NCBI RefSeq assembly: GCF_022647505.1 | Contig: NZ_CP071409.1 | Coordinates: forward strand, 2,418,001 to 2,482,000 | Origin: [Pantoea] beijingensis | GTDB lineage: Bacteria > Pseudomonadota > Gammaproteobacteria > Enterobacterales > Enterobacteriaceae | Direction of reading: 5' to 3' | DNA length: 64,000 nucleotides | Part shown: piece after piece, positions 8,444 through 17,290 of the stretch | Layout of the letters: every line of letters starts with the position of its first letter | Position numbering within the stretch: position 1 is the first letter of the stretch | Program-made: the position numbers and the translations under genes | Notes under the pieces: model-generated | What the model was told of the DNA's origin: nothing | Databases searched by the model: none | What the model saw: only the letters and a program-made list of their open reading frames with translations

Positions 8444-9841
8444 GTGCAAAACCCTCAACAACAAAGCCGCAGAAGCTTTCTGTCAAAAACCGCAAAATTG
8501 ACCGCCGGTGGTGCCCTGGTCGCCTCTGGCTTTGCCTCCGCCGCCTCTTCCGCCCAGAGTACCGCTGAACAAAGCCCTGATACGGATAAAATGACGAAGA
8601 TTGATGCAACCCACTATCTACTCCGTAATGTGCGTCTGGAAGAAGGGTTTGAACGTGAAGGCGATATCGTTACTGGAACCCAGACCGGGCTGTATAATGT
8701 CGAAATCAACGCGGGCAAAATCGTCGCATTCAGTCCGGTGAAAAGCGGTGACACGCCATTACTGCCGTCTTTTGATGCCCAAGGGCTGCTGCTGCTGCCT
8801 GCCACTCGTGATATGCATATTCACCTTGATAAAACGTTTTATGGCGGCCCGTGGGAAGCGCCGCGTCCACGCAAGGGCAAAACCATCATGGATATGATTG
8901 CTCGCGAGCAGATTCTCATCCCACAGTTGTTGCCAAAATCTGTTGAGCACGCGGAAGCGATTATCGGTTTACTGCATTCCAAAGGAACAACCGTGGCCCG
9001 CAGCCACTGCAATATCGATCCCGTCAGTGGCCTGAAAAGCCTTGAGCACCTTAAGATCGCCTTAGAGAAGCATCAGCAGGATTTCAGCTGTGAAATAGTC
9101 GCCTTTCCACAGCATGGCTTACTGCATTCAAAGGTTGACGGGCTGATGCGTGAAGCGATGAAAATGGGTGTACAACACGTTGGCGGACTGGATCCGACCA
9201 ATGTAGATGGCGACATGAAAAGATCACTGGATGCCATGTTCCAAATCGCACTAGATTTTGACAGAGGCGTTGATATTCACCTGCACGAAACGACACCTGC
9301 CGGGGTTGCAGCGATTAAATATATGATTCAGACCGTGGAACGTAATCCGCAGTTAAAAGGTAAGGTGACGCTGAGTCATGGTTTTGCACTTTCAACACTG
9401 AGTGGTTCAGAACTGGATAGCGTCATTAACGGCCTTGCTGAGCAGCAATTTACCCTGGCCTCAACGGTCCCTATCGGTAAGCTGGCTATGCCATTGCCCC
9501 AGTTGAGCGAGAAAGGCGTATTTGTCATGACCGGTACCGACAGCGTCATTGACCACTGGTCACCTTTCGGAACAGGTAGCATGCTGGAAAAAGCCAACCT
9601 TTATGCACAACTTTATGGTTACTCAGACGAATATAGCCTCACCCGTTCACTGGCAATCGCCACTGGTAACGTTCTGCCGCTGGATGAAAACGGCAAGCGC
9701 CAGTGGCCCGCGGTCAATGATGATGCGGAGATGATATTAGTAGAAGCCAGTTGCTCCGCTGAAGCAGTCGCGCGCGTTTCACCGGTTAAAACAACCTTCC
9801 GTCAGGGAAGAGTGGTCTTTGGCGGGTTACAGAAAATCTGA
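8444..9841 (+). CDS. Tat-exported cytosine-deaminase-like amidohydrolase
   Basis: A 465-residue metal-dependent hydrolase with a twin-arginine signal (SRRSFLSKTAKL, residues 8-19, then an Ala-rich segment to about 38), so it should fold in the cytoplasm and be exported to the periplasm. The catalytic core resembles CodA/AtzC-type amidohydrolases. I see HIH at 125-127, H188 in RSHCN, HLHE at 279-282 (metal His and catalytic Glu), H312 in SHGFAL and Asp366 in TGTDSVID. The GTG start is chosen because AAAGGA lies about 7-9 bases upstream and it yields the full Tat signal. A Gate-domain membrane protein follows 164 bp downstream. The substrate is not known; an amidine, ring amide or N-substituted nitrogen compound would fit the family. 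Confidence 0.88.
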   Translation: MQNPQQQSRRSFLSKTAKLTAGGALVASGFASAASSAQSTAEQSPDTDKMTKIDATHYLLRNVRLEEGFEREGDIVTGTQTGLYNVEINAGKIVAFSPVKSGDTPLLPSFDAQGLLLLPATRDMHIHLDKTFYGGPWEAPRPRKGKTIMDMIAREQILIPQLLPKSVEHAEAIIGLLHSKGTTVARSHCNIDPVSGLKSLEHLKIALEKHQQDFSCEIVAFPQHGLLHSKVDGLMREAMKMGVQHVGGLDPTNVDGDMKRSLDAMFQIALDFDRGVDIHLHETTPAGVAAIKYMIQTVERNPQLKGKVTLSHGFALSTLSGSELDSVINGLAEQQFTLASTVPIGKLAMPLPQLSEKGVFVMTGTDSVIDHWSPFGTGSMLEKANLYAQLYGYSDEYSLTRSLAIATGNVLPLDENGKRQWPAVNDDAEMILVEASCSAEAVARVSPVKTTFRQGRVVFGGLQKI

Positions 9842-9906
9842 ATCCCATTAGTGGCCGTTACGGCAAGAGATATGAACAAGGCCCATGGAGGGGCCAAAAG
9901 TCACAG

Positions 9907-9931
9907 CCCCGGTGAGAATATCTCGCCGGGG
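9907..9931 (+). promoter_or_regulatory. Hairpin between amidohydrolase and Gate genes
   Basis: CCCCGGTGAGA and TCTCGCCGGGG form an 11-bp stem (one G-T pair) around an ATA loop. The following sequence is only moderately T-rich (CATTTCTTTT, further down). It could be an attenuating terminator or an mRNA-stability element setting the ratio of the two genes. Confidence 0.5.
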
Positions 9932-10005
9932 AAAGCGTATCATTTCTTTTCCCCCACGATTATTATATCGCCCGAACCCATTCCCTGTGCCTGTTTGAGA
10001 ACTAA

Positions 10006-10938
10006 ATGGACGTCATCAGTATTATTATGTCAGCGGGGAAATCCTCCGTTAATGTCGCACTTTATACGCTGTTACCGATTATGGTCGTCATGCTAATTAT
10101 CATGAAATACCTTGAGGTTCGCGGCGTACTGGATGTGGTTGTCCGCTGGATCGCGCCGTTGCTCAGACCTTTTGGCCTAACCGGAATGAGCGCTTTCGCG
10201 ATGATTCAAATAAATTTCGTTAGCTTTGCGGCTCCGTTGGCCACATTATCGATTATGGACAAACGCGGCGTCTCAGACCGGCAAATGGCCGCAACTCTCG
10301 CGATGATTTTTGCTATGGGACAGGGTAATGTCTTCTATCCTTTGACGCCTTTTGGCCTGCATTGGCTGGCGTCAATCATCATCTCTGTTATCGGTGGCCT
10401 GTGCGCGGCGGCTGTGACCTGGTACTTTAGCGGCCGTAAGCTATCCATTGCGGAGAACGCGCGTGCAGAAGAGTTGCCAAATGCGGAACAAAATAGTCAG
10501 GGGCTGATTTCCGTTATTAATAGCGCAGGTTCCGATGCGATTCGCCTTGCACTCGGCGCGGTACCGATGCTGATCCTGTCACTGACTATCGTCGGTTTTG
10601 TTGAGGCCGCGGGCCTGATTGATATGCTCCAGCGCCTGCTGATGCCGCTATTGTTGTGGTTGCATGTGCCGCAAAATTTCGTGCTTCCCGCACTGGTAAA
10701 ATGCGTAGCCGGCGGTACCGCCTATTTCGGGGTTATCTCTGAATTGATTCAACAGGGTAAAGTCACCGTAAGCCAAATTAACGCCTCCGCCGGATTGCTT
10801 ATCCAGACATTCGATCTTCCCGGAATTGGCATTTTTCTTGGTATCAGCTCGCGCTTTGTACGCCTGTTTCGTTTTGCTGTTCCTGGTGCTATGGTCGGCA
10901 TTCTGATTCGGTCCGTTATACATATGACGCTATTTTAA
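10006..10938 (+). CDS. Gate (nucleoside-recognition) domain membrane protein
   Basis: A 310-residue polytopic inner-membrane protein with two halves of similar design. The first is about residues 20-150 with PLLRPFGLTGMSAFAMIQINF; the second about 170-300 with LLMPLLLWLHVPQNFVLPALVKCVAGGTAYFGV. This matches the Gate/nucleoside-recognition family (YjiG/YjiH/SpoVM-like), thought to act in transport. It follows the exported amidohydrolase on the same strand, suggesting uptake of that enzyme's product or a related nitrogen compound; this is an inference. The ribosome site is weak. Confidence 0.8.
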   Translation: MDVISIIMSAGKSSVNVALYTLLPIMVVMLIIMKYLEVRGVLDVVVRWIAPLLRPFGLTGMSAFAMIQINFVSFAAPLATLSIMDKRGVSDRQMAATLAMIFAMGQGNVFYPLTPFGLHWLASIIISVIGGLCAAAVTWYFSGRKLSIAENARAEELPNAEQNSQGLISVINSAGSDAIRLALGAVPMLILSLTIVGFVEAAGLIDMLQRLLMPLLLWLHVPQNFVLPALVKCVAGGTAYFGVISELIQQGKVTVSQINASAGLLIQTFDLPGIGIFLGISSRFVRLFRFAVPGAMVGILIRSVIHMTLF

Positions 10939-11117
10939 CGCGGCAGACAGGCCGATATCGGATGTGCAGAGTAAATACCGCATCCAGCTACATCTTGTGA
11001 GAGATGCAAAGAGAGTTTGCCCTTCGATGGCGGTTTGCAACACATTATAAAGCCATCGAATTCTCCCGAGCATCGGACGCGGCAAGGGTGGATAAGTGGT
11101 AAATCGGTAAGAATAAA
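10939..11117. other. Spacer between Gate gene and tRNA terminator
   Basis: About 180 bp between the rightward Gate gene and the leftward tRNA operon. It contains no open frame that I would support and no clear rightward terminator. Confidence 0.35.
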
Positions 11118-11143
11118 AACAAAAAAACCGCCCTTGGGGCGGT
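11118..11143 (-). terminator. Terminator of the pgsA-tRNA transcript
   Basis: On the minus strand ACCGCCC/GGGCGGT forms a 7-bp GC-rich stem with a 3-base loop, followed by a run of seven T and a further T-rich stretch. It sits just past the last tRNA (tRNA-Leu) in the leftward direction. Confidence 0.85.
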
Positions 11144-11187
11144 CACGACATTACTGCTAATTGCTTGTTTTTATTTGGTATAGAATA

Positions 11188-11274
11188 TGGTGCCCGGGGC
11201 GGGACTTGAACCCGCACAGCCATAAGGCCGAGGGATTTTAAATCCCTTGTGTCTACCGATTTCACCACCCGGGC
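11188..11274 (-). tRNA. leuZ: tRNA-Leu (UAA)
   Basis: An 87-nt class II tRNA with encoded CCA. The 5' end is GCCCGGG pairing with CCCGGGC, the anticodon arm is AAGGGATTTAAAATCCCTT with TAA anticodon, a long variable arm is present, and GGTTCAAGTCC forms the T-arm. It is nearly identical to E. coli leuZ and occupies the same place, third in a Gly-Cys-Leu series downstream of pgsA. Confidence 0.97.
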
Positions 11275-11285
11275 AGGGTATAAAG

Positions 11286-11359
11286 TGGAGGCGCGTCCCG
11301 GAGTCGAACCGAGGTAGGCGGATTTGCAATCCGCTGCATGGCCACTCTGCCAACGCGCC
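11286..11359 (-). tRNA. cysT: tRNA-Cys (GCA)
   Basis: A 74-nt tRNA with encoded CCA. The acceptor stem is GGCGCGT/ACGCGCC, the anticodon arm is GCGGATTGCAAATCCGC with GCA anticodon, and GGTTCGACTCC forms the T-arm. It is the middle gene of the series. Confidence 0.97.
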
Positions 11360-11414
11360 TTAATACTGCTTACCTTTTCAGGTTGTTATCAGATAAGGTT
11401 CTGATAACAAAATC

Positions 11415-11490
<76 letters not shown>

Positions 11491-11641
11491 TTCGTCAGCA
11501 AAATCTTCGAACTTGCTGATTTACTTTATCTTATGGCGCCTTAGCTGCCGTTCGATGCGTTGCATTCTACTGACCTGAAGAAATGAGTCAATAAAATTAT
11601 CCTTACTTAGCATCTGTTTGCTGCTTTTTAAATCGCATCGA

Positions 11642-12190
11642 TCATCGTTCAAGCAAATCACCGCGTGCGGCGCTCAAATACTGGAACATTGACCAGAAGG
11701 TTAGCACCGCTGCGATATAAAGCGCGATGACACCGATCCCTTCTACCATGTTGTCCGGGCGCCACAGCAAAGCGAACAACGCTAACATCTGCGCCGTTGT
11801 TTTCACTTTACCAATCCAGGAGACTGCTACGCTGCTACGTTTGCCAATTTCAGCCATCCACTCACGCAGTGCAGAAATAATGATCTCACGAGCAATCATG
11901 GTGGCCGCCGGTAAGGTAATCCACCAGGAGTGAAAATGTTCGGCCACCAGAACTAACGCCATCGCCACCATCACTTTATCCGCAACGGGATCAAGGAAAG
12001 CACCGAAGCGGGTACTCTGGTTCCAGCGTCGTGCCAGAAAACCATCAAACCAGTCGGTTACGGCTGCTACGATAAAGATCAATGCGCAGGCCAGCGGAGC
12101 CCAATGGAATGGCAGATAGAACGCCAGTACAAAGAACGGAATAAGAATAACGCGAAACAGGGTGAGCCAAGTCGGTATATTAAATTGCAT
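11642..12190 (-). CDS. pgsA: Phosphatidylglycerophosphate synthase
   Basis: Inner-membrane CDP-alcohol phosphatidyltransferase that joins CDP-diacylglycerol and glycerol-3-phosphate, the committed step to phosphatidylglycerol and cardiolipin. It has 182 residues, as in E. coli. The family signature D-G-x2-A-R-x8-G-x3-D-x3-D is intact at about residues 49-71 (DGFLARR ... GAFLDPVAD). Four to five hydrophobic spans surround it. It lies 71 bp downstream of uvrC and 150 bp upstream of the tRNA genes, the conserved enteric order. It makes the phosphatidylglycerol that ClsC, encoded at the left edge, turns into cardiolipin. Confidence 0.97.
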   Translation of the reverse strand: MQFNIPTWLTLFRVILIPFFVLAFYLPFHWAPLACALIFIVAAVTDWFDGFLARRWNQSTRFGAFLDPVADKVMVAMALVLVAEHFHSWWITLPAATMIAREIIISALREWMAEIGKRSSVAVSWIGKVKTTAQMLALFALLWRPDNMVEGIGVIALYIAAVLTFWSMFQYLSAARGDLLER

Positions 12191-12261
12191 ATGCTACGGT
12201 AACTGTCTGGCCAGAGTAGGATTTACCTGTATGTTCCTACATTGCCGCTGGGTATTCAATG

Positions 12262-14094
12262 CTAGTGTTTCAGTGAATAGAAGATTTTTTCCGCAAGTGC
12301 GTGTGAAATACCGGGCACATTCGCAATTTCATCGACGGTAGCGCTCATCAGAGGTTGCAAGCCTCCCATGTATTTAAGCAGCTGCTGACGGCGTTTTGGA
12401 CCAATACCCTCGATAGATTCCAGTGCGCTGGTATTCTTCACTTTCGCACGTTTATTTCGATGCCCTGTAATTGCATGATTGTGAGAGTCATCACGAATAT
12501 GTTGAATCACATGCAGGGCAGGCGAATCCGGCGGCAGAGAAAAGCCCTCACCTTCTGGCTCAAAAAAGAGTGTTTCCAGCCCCGCTTTGCGGTCGCTACC
12601 CTTCGCTACCCCTAATAATATCGGACGCTGCTTATCCCATGGAACATCCAACTCGGCAAAGACAGTTTTTGCCTGTGCCAATTGGCCTTTTCCTCCGTCA
12701 ATCAGGATCAGATCAGGAATTTTACTCTCTTCCAGCGCCTTACCATAACGACGACGTAGCACCTGATTCATCGCTGCGTAGTCATCTCCGGGCGTTATAC
12801 CGCTGATATTATAGCGGCGATATTCAGCACGCACCGGTCCGTTACTATCAAACACCACGCAGGAAGCGATAGTTTGTTCACCCATGGTATGGCTGATATC
12901 GAAACATTCCATTCGATTGACGGTCGGTAATTTAAGCATTTCCGCCAGTGCCTTCAGGCGTTGGTGAATGGTAGATTGCTGTGCCAACTTTGTAATCAGA
13001 GCCGTCGCCGCATTGGTTCGCGCCAACTTGAGGTAACGAGCACGATCGCCGCGAGGCTTACTTTGAATGTTAACGCGCCGCCCCGCCAGCTCCGTAAGAG
13101 ACTGAGCCAGTAGATCACGTTCAGGCAGGGAAAAATCCAGCAAAATATCGGATGGTAAGCTGCGCGCTTCACTACCCTGCAGGTAAAATTGCCCGACAAA
13201 GGTTTGTACCACCTCGGCCAGCTCCGTTCCACCCGGTACTTTGGGGAAATAGCTACGGCTGCCTAACACCTTACCCTGCCGGATAAACAGGACATGCAGA
13301 CAAGCCATCCCGGCATCAAAGGATACGCCAATGACATCCAGGTCCTCACCTTGATTGGAAACAAACTGCTTCTCCGTCACGCGTCGTACCGCAAGAATTT
13401 GATCGCGCAGCCGCGCCGCCTCTTCAAACTTCAATTCATTACTCGCGGCTTCCATACGGCTAACCAACAAGTTCAACACCTGGTCGTCTTTCCCTGAGAG
13501 GAATAGACGCACGTATTCGATCTGTTGTGCATACTCCTCTTCACTGACCAGACCTGCGACACAGGGCCCCAGACAGCGGCCAATTTGATATTGCAGGCAG
13601 GGCCGTGAACGATTGCGATAAACGCTGTTTTCACACTGACGAACCGGAAATACTTTTTGCAATAGCGCAAGCGTTTCTCGTACCGCATAACCATTTGGAA
13701 ATGGGCCGAAGTATTCGCCTTTAGCATGCTTAGCACCACGGTGCATCGCCAGCCGAGGATGCGTATCGCTGCTCAGAAAAATATAGGGGTAGGATTTATC
13801 ATCACGCAACAGCACGTTGTACCGCGGCTGATAGAGCTTGATATAATTATGCTCCAGCAGCAATGCTTCCGTTTCAGTATGCGTGACGGTAACGTCAATC
13901 TGATTGATGTTACTCACCAGCGCTTCGGTTTTTCGGCTTCCCACATTACCGCGAAAATAGCTGGAGAGACGCTTTTTCAGGTCTTTGGCTTTGCCTACAT
14001 AGATGACGGTGCCTGCAGCATCATACATCCGATAAACACCCGGCTGGCTGGTAACTGTCTTCAAAAAAGATTTGGCGTCAAACACATCACTCAC
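12262..14094 (-). CDS. uvrC: UvrABC excinuclease subunit C
   Basis: Nucleotide-excision-repair nuclease that cuts the damaged strand on both sides of a lesion after UvrB loading. It has 610 residues, the E. coli length. The N-terminal GIY-YIG domain (GVYRMYD, IYVGKA at 19-36), the UVR motif (about 200-235, [13 protein letters not shown]), the RNase H-like domain ([10 protein letters not shown] and IDGGKGQL) and the C-terminal helix-hairpin-helix pair ([22 protein letters not shown]) are all visible. The start is GTG at 14092-14094, inside the end of uvrY (8-bp overlap), so the two are co-translated as in E. coli. Confidence 0.98.
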   Translation of the reverse strand: MSDVFDAKSFLKTVTSQPGVYRMYDAAGTVIYVGKAKDLKKRLSSYFRGNVGSRKTEALVSNINQIDVTVTHTETEALLLEHNYIKLYQPRYNVLLRDDKSYPYIFLSSDTHPRLAMHRGAKHAKGEYFGPFPNGYAVRETLALLQKVFPVRQCENSVYRNRSRPCLQYQIGRCLGPCVAGLVSEEEYAQQIEYVRLFLSGKDDQVLNLLVSRMEAASNELKFEEAARLRDQILAVRRVTEKQFVSNQGEDLDVIGVSFDAGMACLHVLFIRQGKVLGSRSYFPKVPGGTELAEVVQTFVGQFYLQGSEARSLPSDILLDFSLPERDLLAQSLTELAGRRVNIQSKPRGDRARYLKLARTNAATALITKLAQQSTIHQRLKALAEMLKLPTVNRMECFDISHTMGEQTIASCVVFDSNGPVRAEYRRYNISGITPGDDYAAMNQVLRRRYGKALEESKIPDLILIDGGKGQLAQAKTVFAELDVPWDKQRPILLGVAKGSDRKAGLETLFFEPEGEGFSLPPDSPALHVIQHIRDDSHNHAITGHRNKRAKVKNTSALESIEGIGPKRRQQLLKYMGGLQPLMSATVDEIANVPGISHALAEKIFYSLKH

Positions 14095-14746
14095 TGCTGA
14101 TCAACGACTCCGCATTAAACATGCCATGACGAATGGCTAAGTGGGTTAACTCAACATCACCGCTGATATTCAGCTTGCTGAACATCCGGTAGCGATAACT
14201 GTTAACGGTCTTCGGGCTGAGGTTTAGCTGTTCGGAAATTTCGGTTACCTTCTGTCCCTTAGTGATCATCAGCATAATCTGTAGTTCACGCTCAGACAAA
14301 CAGCTAAATGGCGATTCCGCTTTTTGTGGTTCAATCTGGCTAAGCGCCATTTGTTGTGCGATATCAGAGGCAATATAGCGTTGCCCCGAATTAACCGAAC
14401 GAATCGCATTCACCACTTCCTGCGGCGCAGCACCCTTGCTCAAATAGCCAGCAGCACCCGCCTGCATAACTTTGGCCGGCAATGGATTTTCGGTGTGGAT
14501 AGTCAGCATGATGATTTTGATATCCGGATTGAAGCGCACGATCTTTCGCGTTGCTTCAAGCCCACCAATGCCCGGCATGTTCATATCCATCAGGACAACA
14601 TCGACGTTGTTTGAACGACACCATTTAACCGCATCTTCACCGCACTTTGCTTCGCCGGCAACCAGAATGCCTTTGATATCTTCCAGTATGCGGCGAATCC
14701 CTGCGCGTACCAGTTCGTGGTCATCAACAAGAAGAACGCTGATCAA
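14087..14746 (-). CDS. uvrY: Response regulator UvrY (BarA partner)
   Basis: FixJ/NarL-type response regulator that in enterics is phosphorylated by BarA and activates the CsrB/CsrC RNAs. It has 219 residues. The receiver domain has Asp8/Asp9, phosphorylation site Asp54 in VLMDMNMPG and the conserved Lys in GYLSKGA. The LuxR-type helix-turn-helix is at about 145-205 ([32 protein letters not shown]). It starts at TTG (14744-14746) with GGAGAGA upstream, giving the same N-terminus as E. coli UvrY ([12 protein letters not shown]). It overlaps uvrC and is encoded beside the quorum-sensing genes. Confidence 0.98.
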   Translation of the reverse strand: MISVLLVDDHELVRAGIRRILEDIKGILVAGEAKCGEDAVKWCRSNNVDVVLMDMNMPGIGGLEATRKIVRFNPDIKIIMLTIHTENPLPAKVMQAGAAGYLSKGAAPQEVVNAIRSVNSGQRYIASDIAQQMALSQIEPQKAESPFSCLSERELQIMLMITKGQKVTEISEQLNLSPKTVNSYRYRMFSKLNISGDVELTHLAIRHGMFNAESLISSE

Positions 14747-15531
14747 AGAGATCTCTCCAGAGTAGTCGAAGCTGAATTAGGACAAACGGCTAAAAATTAG
14801 ATAACCGATGGTACTCTTTTTTGCCTCGGGAATGAACAACATTAATGCAGGAAACGTCCTGTATAATTTCATTTACACGCAATGATAATTAAAAAGAAAA
14901 GACATATTACGTGACTTTAATGGCGCAAAAAAATATCCAGAAAAGATCACCGCGTTCCTTGTCCTTCAAGCCATCCACGGACTACCCGTCCTCTTTTTCC
15001 CTCACGTACTCTCTGAAATCAACGGTTAGTGATTCACTCAATTCCCACGTTACGGCTACTCGTATTGTTGAGATTATATAATTTTTCATAATGATTAATA
15101 AGATAAAATTATATCTAAATCAACGTACACAAATATCCATAATGTTACCAATCGTTGAATTCCATCGCGGTAACTATAAATAACAGAATAGCGCTCAGGA
15201 GCCGTCTGATAAATTATGGTATACTTTTCCCGTTTTTTTATTCATGTGTGAGACGGGATTATATTTACACCACCTCACGGACATTACCTCACGCGAACAA
15301 AAAAACGGCAGACTCGCTAACGGTCGCCACCGCATTTGCCAGCCTCTTGGGTAAACCTGCTGGTACCTTGGGTACCGGCTTGCCCTTTTTCAGGCGATTT
15401 GCCGAAAGCAGCGTTGGCATAAACTATTTTACTCTTGTACCCTGGCCCAAAAGCACGGGTTTGCTTACACAGTTAATTAGCCGGCCTTCCAGGGCACACC
15501 GATATTGATAACTATCATCAAGGAGACAGCA
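14747..15531. other. 785-bp gene-free region between uvrY and yecF
   Basis: An AT-rich spacer between divergent uvrY and yecF. A long rightward frame (about 15155-15508, TTG start) has no ribosome site, does not look like a protein family and would need a non-ATG start, so it is not called. A TATACT element followed by CCCG and a T-run lies around 15219-15240. The region is long enough to hold a small RNA, but nothing recognisable was seen. Confidence 0.4.
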
Positions 15532-15756
15532 ATGAGCCAAATCGACTTTTCAACCTCACAAGAAACCCAGGCGCTAGCAGATGAGGTAGCCTGCCTGAAA
15601 GCGATGGTTACGCTGATGCTGAAGGGTATGGGGCAGGCCGATGCGGGAAAAGTGATCATCAATATGGAGCGTTTTATTGCTCAGCTTGAAGATCCACATC
15701 AGGCCGATGTATTTAGCAATACGATTAAGCAAATCAAGTTTGCCTACCGCCAGTAA
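15532..15756 (+). CDS. yecF: YecF family protein (DUF2594)
   Basis: A 74-residue cytoplasmic protein matching E. coli YecF along its whole length (conserved [25 protein letters not shown] and a C-terminal KQIKFAYRQ). The ATG at 15532 is chosen over an upstream in-frame codon because AAGGAGA precedes it and the length then equals E. coli YecF. Its function is unknown. Its position between uvrY and sdiA is conserved in enterics. Confidence 0.95.
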   Translation: MSQIDFSTSQETQALADEVACLKAMVTLMLKGMGQADAGKVIINMERFIAQLEDPHQADVFSNTIKQIKFAYRQ

Positions 15757-15843
15757 CATATCAAGTAAGCCCACGTTTTTTGTTTTGTTGCCATACTCAC
15801 ACGCTTTACGCAACCGAACGCTCCACTGGGCTTACTTATCAAA

Positions 15844-16440
15844 TCAACTGTCCGCCGCGTTCCAGTTCACTGAAACGCCGAGAGAAGGCAGCACTTCCTC
15901 CGGACTAAAGCTACGTACTCCCTGAAATTTTTCAGCCAGCGTGTCCTGTTGAACCGGTATTTTTACCGCAAACAAATTATCCTCAGCCTGAAGCGATCCC
16001 GGAGCCAGCGGCTCAAAACGAACCTGATACTGCTCAAACATTTTCTCCAGCATCGGTGTCGTAGCCCCAACCACATACTGAATGCCCGAATGCGCGGCCA
16101 GCTGTAACACATGCCAGAGAATGGTTAACGGCAATTCACTGTCAACTTCCAGTCGCGCGGAAAACCGCGACATTTCCCATACGCTTTCGGTGTAGTGCGA
16201 TGCTTCAGGCTCTCGCCATTGCATCAGCCGTGCACAACCACTGATTCCATGTCGCGCGCTCCAGGCAATGAGCCAGGTAACGTCGGAACGATCGTATCGA
16301 TCATACTCCTGCCCCGGTGTTCTCAGCCGGGACGGAATGGACCACCCTTCCCCACGAGCAAATACGTTATAGCGATAGCTGCCCAATTCGGCCAACAAAG
16401 AGGATGGCATATCCTTGAGTTGAGTTTGGATAATTTTCAT
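15844..16440 (-). CDS. LuxI-type acyl-homoserine-lactone synthase
   Basis: Makes N-acyl-homoserine lactone from S-adenosylmethionine and acyl-ACP. It has 198 residues. Catalytic-fold residues of the family are present: Arg23 and Phe27 (YRYNVF), Trp33, Glu45, Asp47 and Asp50 (EYDRYD), Arg71 (GCARL), and Glu89 with Arg92 (WEMSRF). From Arg71 to Glu89 there are only 18 residues, against about 29-31 in EsaI/LuxI, so a loop is missing (see findings). The ATG at 16440 is preferred over the adjacent TTG because AGGGG lies 8 bases before it. The gene is downstream of sdiA on the same strand, with a lux box between. It is annotated as the cognate synthase of SdiA by position. Confidence 0.9.
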   Translation of the reverse strand: MKIIQTQLKDMPSSLLAELGSYRYNVFARGEGWSIPSRLRTPGQEYDRYDRSDVTWLIAWSARHGISGCARLMQWREPEASHYTESVWEMSRFSARLEVDSELPLTILWHVLQLAAHSGIQYVVGATTPMLEKMFEQYQVRFEPLAPGSLQAEDNLFAVKIPVQQDTLAEKFQGVRSFSPEEVLPSLGVSVNWNAADS

Positions 16441-16537
16441 CAATGATCCCCTGTCGCATTCCCTCGTTTCAACCGCGCCCTCGCGGCGAGTGGGCTGTTA
16501 CCCCGGGCGAAGGGTAGACAACCGTTTAGCAATACGA

Positions 16538-16557
16538 AACTACCAAATCTGGTAGTT
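16538..16557 (-). promoter_or_regulatory. lux box upstream of the luxI-type gene
   Basis: The 20-bp dyad AACTACCAAATCTGGTAGTT has perfect 8-bp arms and fits the LuxR-family pattern NNCT-N12-AGNN. It lies 10 bp past the sdiA stop codon and about 98 bp before the luxI start, as expected for autoinducer feedback on synthase transcription. Binding by SdiA is inferred from proximity. Confidence 0.8.
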
Positions 16558-16567
16558 GTAATACACG

Positions 16568-17290
16568 TCAGATTAATCCGACTGCAGCAGCGTAGCAGGC
16601 CAACTGTGTTTTGTTAGCAGCGTTGAACCTCTTTTGCATATTTTTTTGATGAAAATTCACGGTATGTTCGGAGATCGCCAGAATCAGTGATATTTCCATC
16701 GCGGTTTTCCCCTCTGCAGTCCATTTAATGATTTCCAATTCCCGATGGCTGAATTCGATATCGAGAACGGACATTGATACATCAGCAATCCGTTCCAGCG
16801 TCAGTAAATAAAGTTCTGTCAGGTACTGCAGTTTATGCTCAAACTCCGCCCTGAAAGCAATGCTTTTAAGCGGATTACGTGATGAGGCAGATAATATGCC
16901 AATGGCCCTGTTTTTCGCCAGCACCGAACAAGAAAAACCGGCCAGTAACCCGAACGCATTGGCTTGCTGCCTGAATGTTTCTTTACCGATGAACAGTTGA
17001 TCGTTCCATTCAATTATTTTCCCGGGAAACTGGCAGATTTCGATAATCGGGTCAATCTCAATAAAGTTCTCTTTTCGATATAACTTCTGCCAGCGCAAGG
17101 GAAAAGTGGTGTAAATAGAGGTTTTAGGACGCGTAAAGGGGACGGGATGCCGGATAAGCATGGCAAAATAATCGAAACCCAATTGTTCAATCTGATATTG
17201 AATAAATTGTGTTAATTGACCCGAGCCGCTTACCTCTTCTGAAAGCAAAAGCACTTCATCTCGCCAGCAAAAGTAATTAGTGGACGTCAT
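16568..17290 (-). CDS. sdiA: Quorum-sensing LuxR-family regulator SdiA
   Basis: Transcription factor that senses acyl-homoserine lactones. It has 240 residues, the SdiA length. The ligand-pocket residues sit at the same positions as in E. coli SdiA: Trp67, Tyr71, Asp80, Pro81 and Trp95. The C-terminal LuxR helix-turn-helix is at about 175-235 (HRELEIIKWTAEGKTAMEIS, then SEHTVNFHQKNM). The order uvrY, yecF, sdiA is the conserved enteric one. Unlike E. coli and Salmonella, where SdiA is an orphan receptor, a synthase gene follows here. Confidence 0.95.
   Translation of the reverse strand: MTSTNYFCWRDEVLLLSEEVSGSGQLTQFIQYQIEQLGFDYFAMLIRHPVPFTRPKTSIYTTFPLRWQKLYRKENFIEIDPIIEICQFPGKIIEWNDQLFIGKETFRQQANAFGLLAGFSCSVLAKNRAIGILSASSRNPLKSIAFRAEFEHKLQYLTELYLLTLERIADVSMSVLDIEFSHRELEIIKWTAEGKTAMEISLILAISEHTVNFHQKNMQKRFNAANKTQLACYAAAVGLI

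Noticed and set aside
15155..15508. Open frame of about 117 codons between uvrY and yecF
   Set aside because: It would start at TTG, has no ribosome site, crosses a -10-like element and T-runs, and shows no family pattern.
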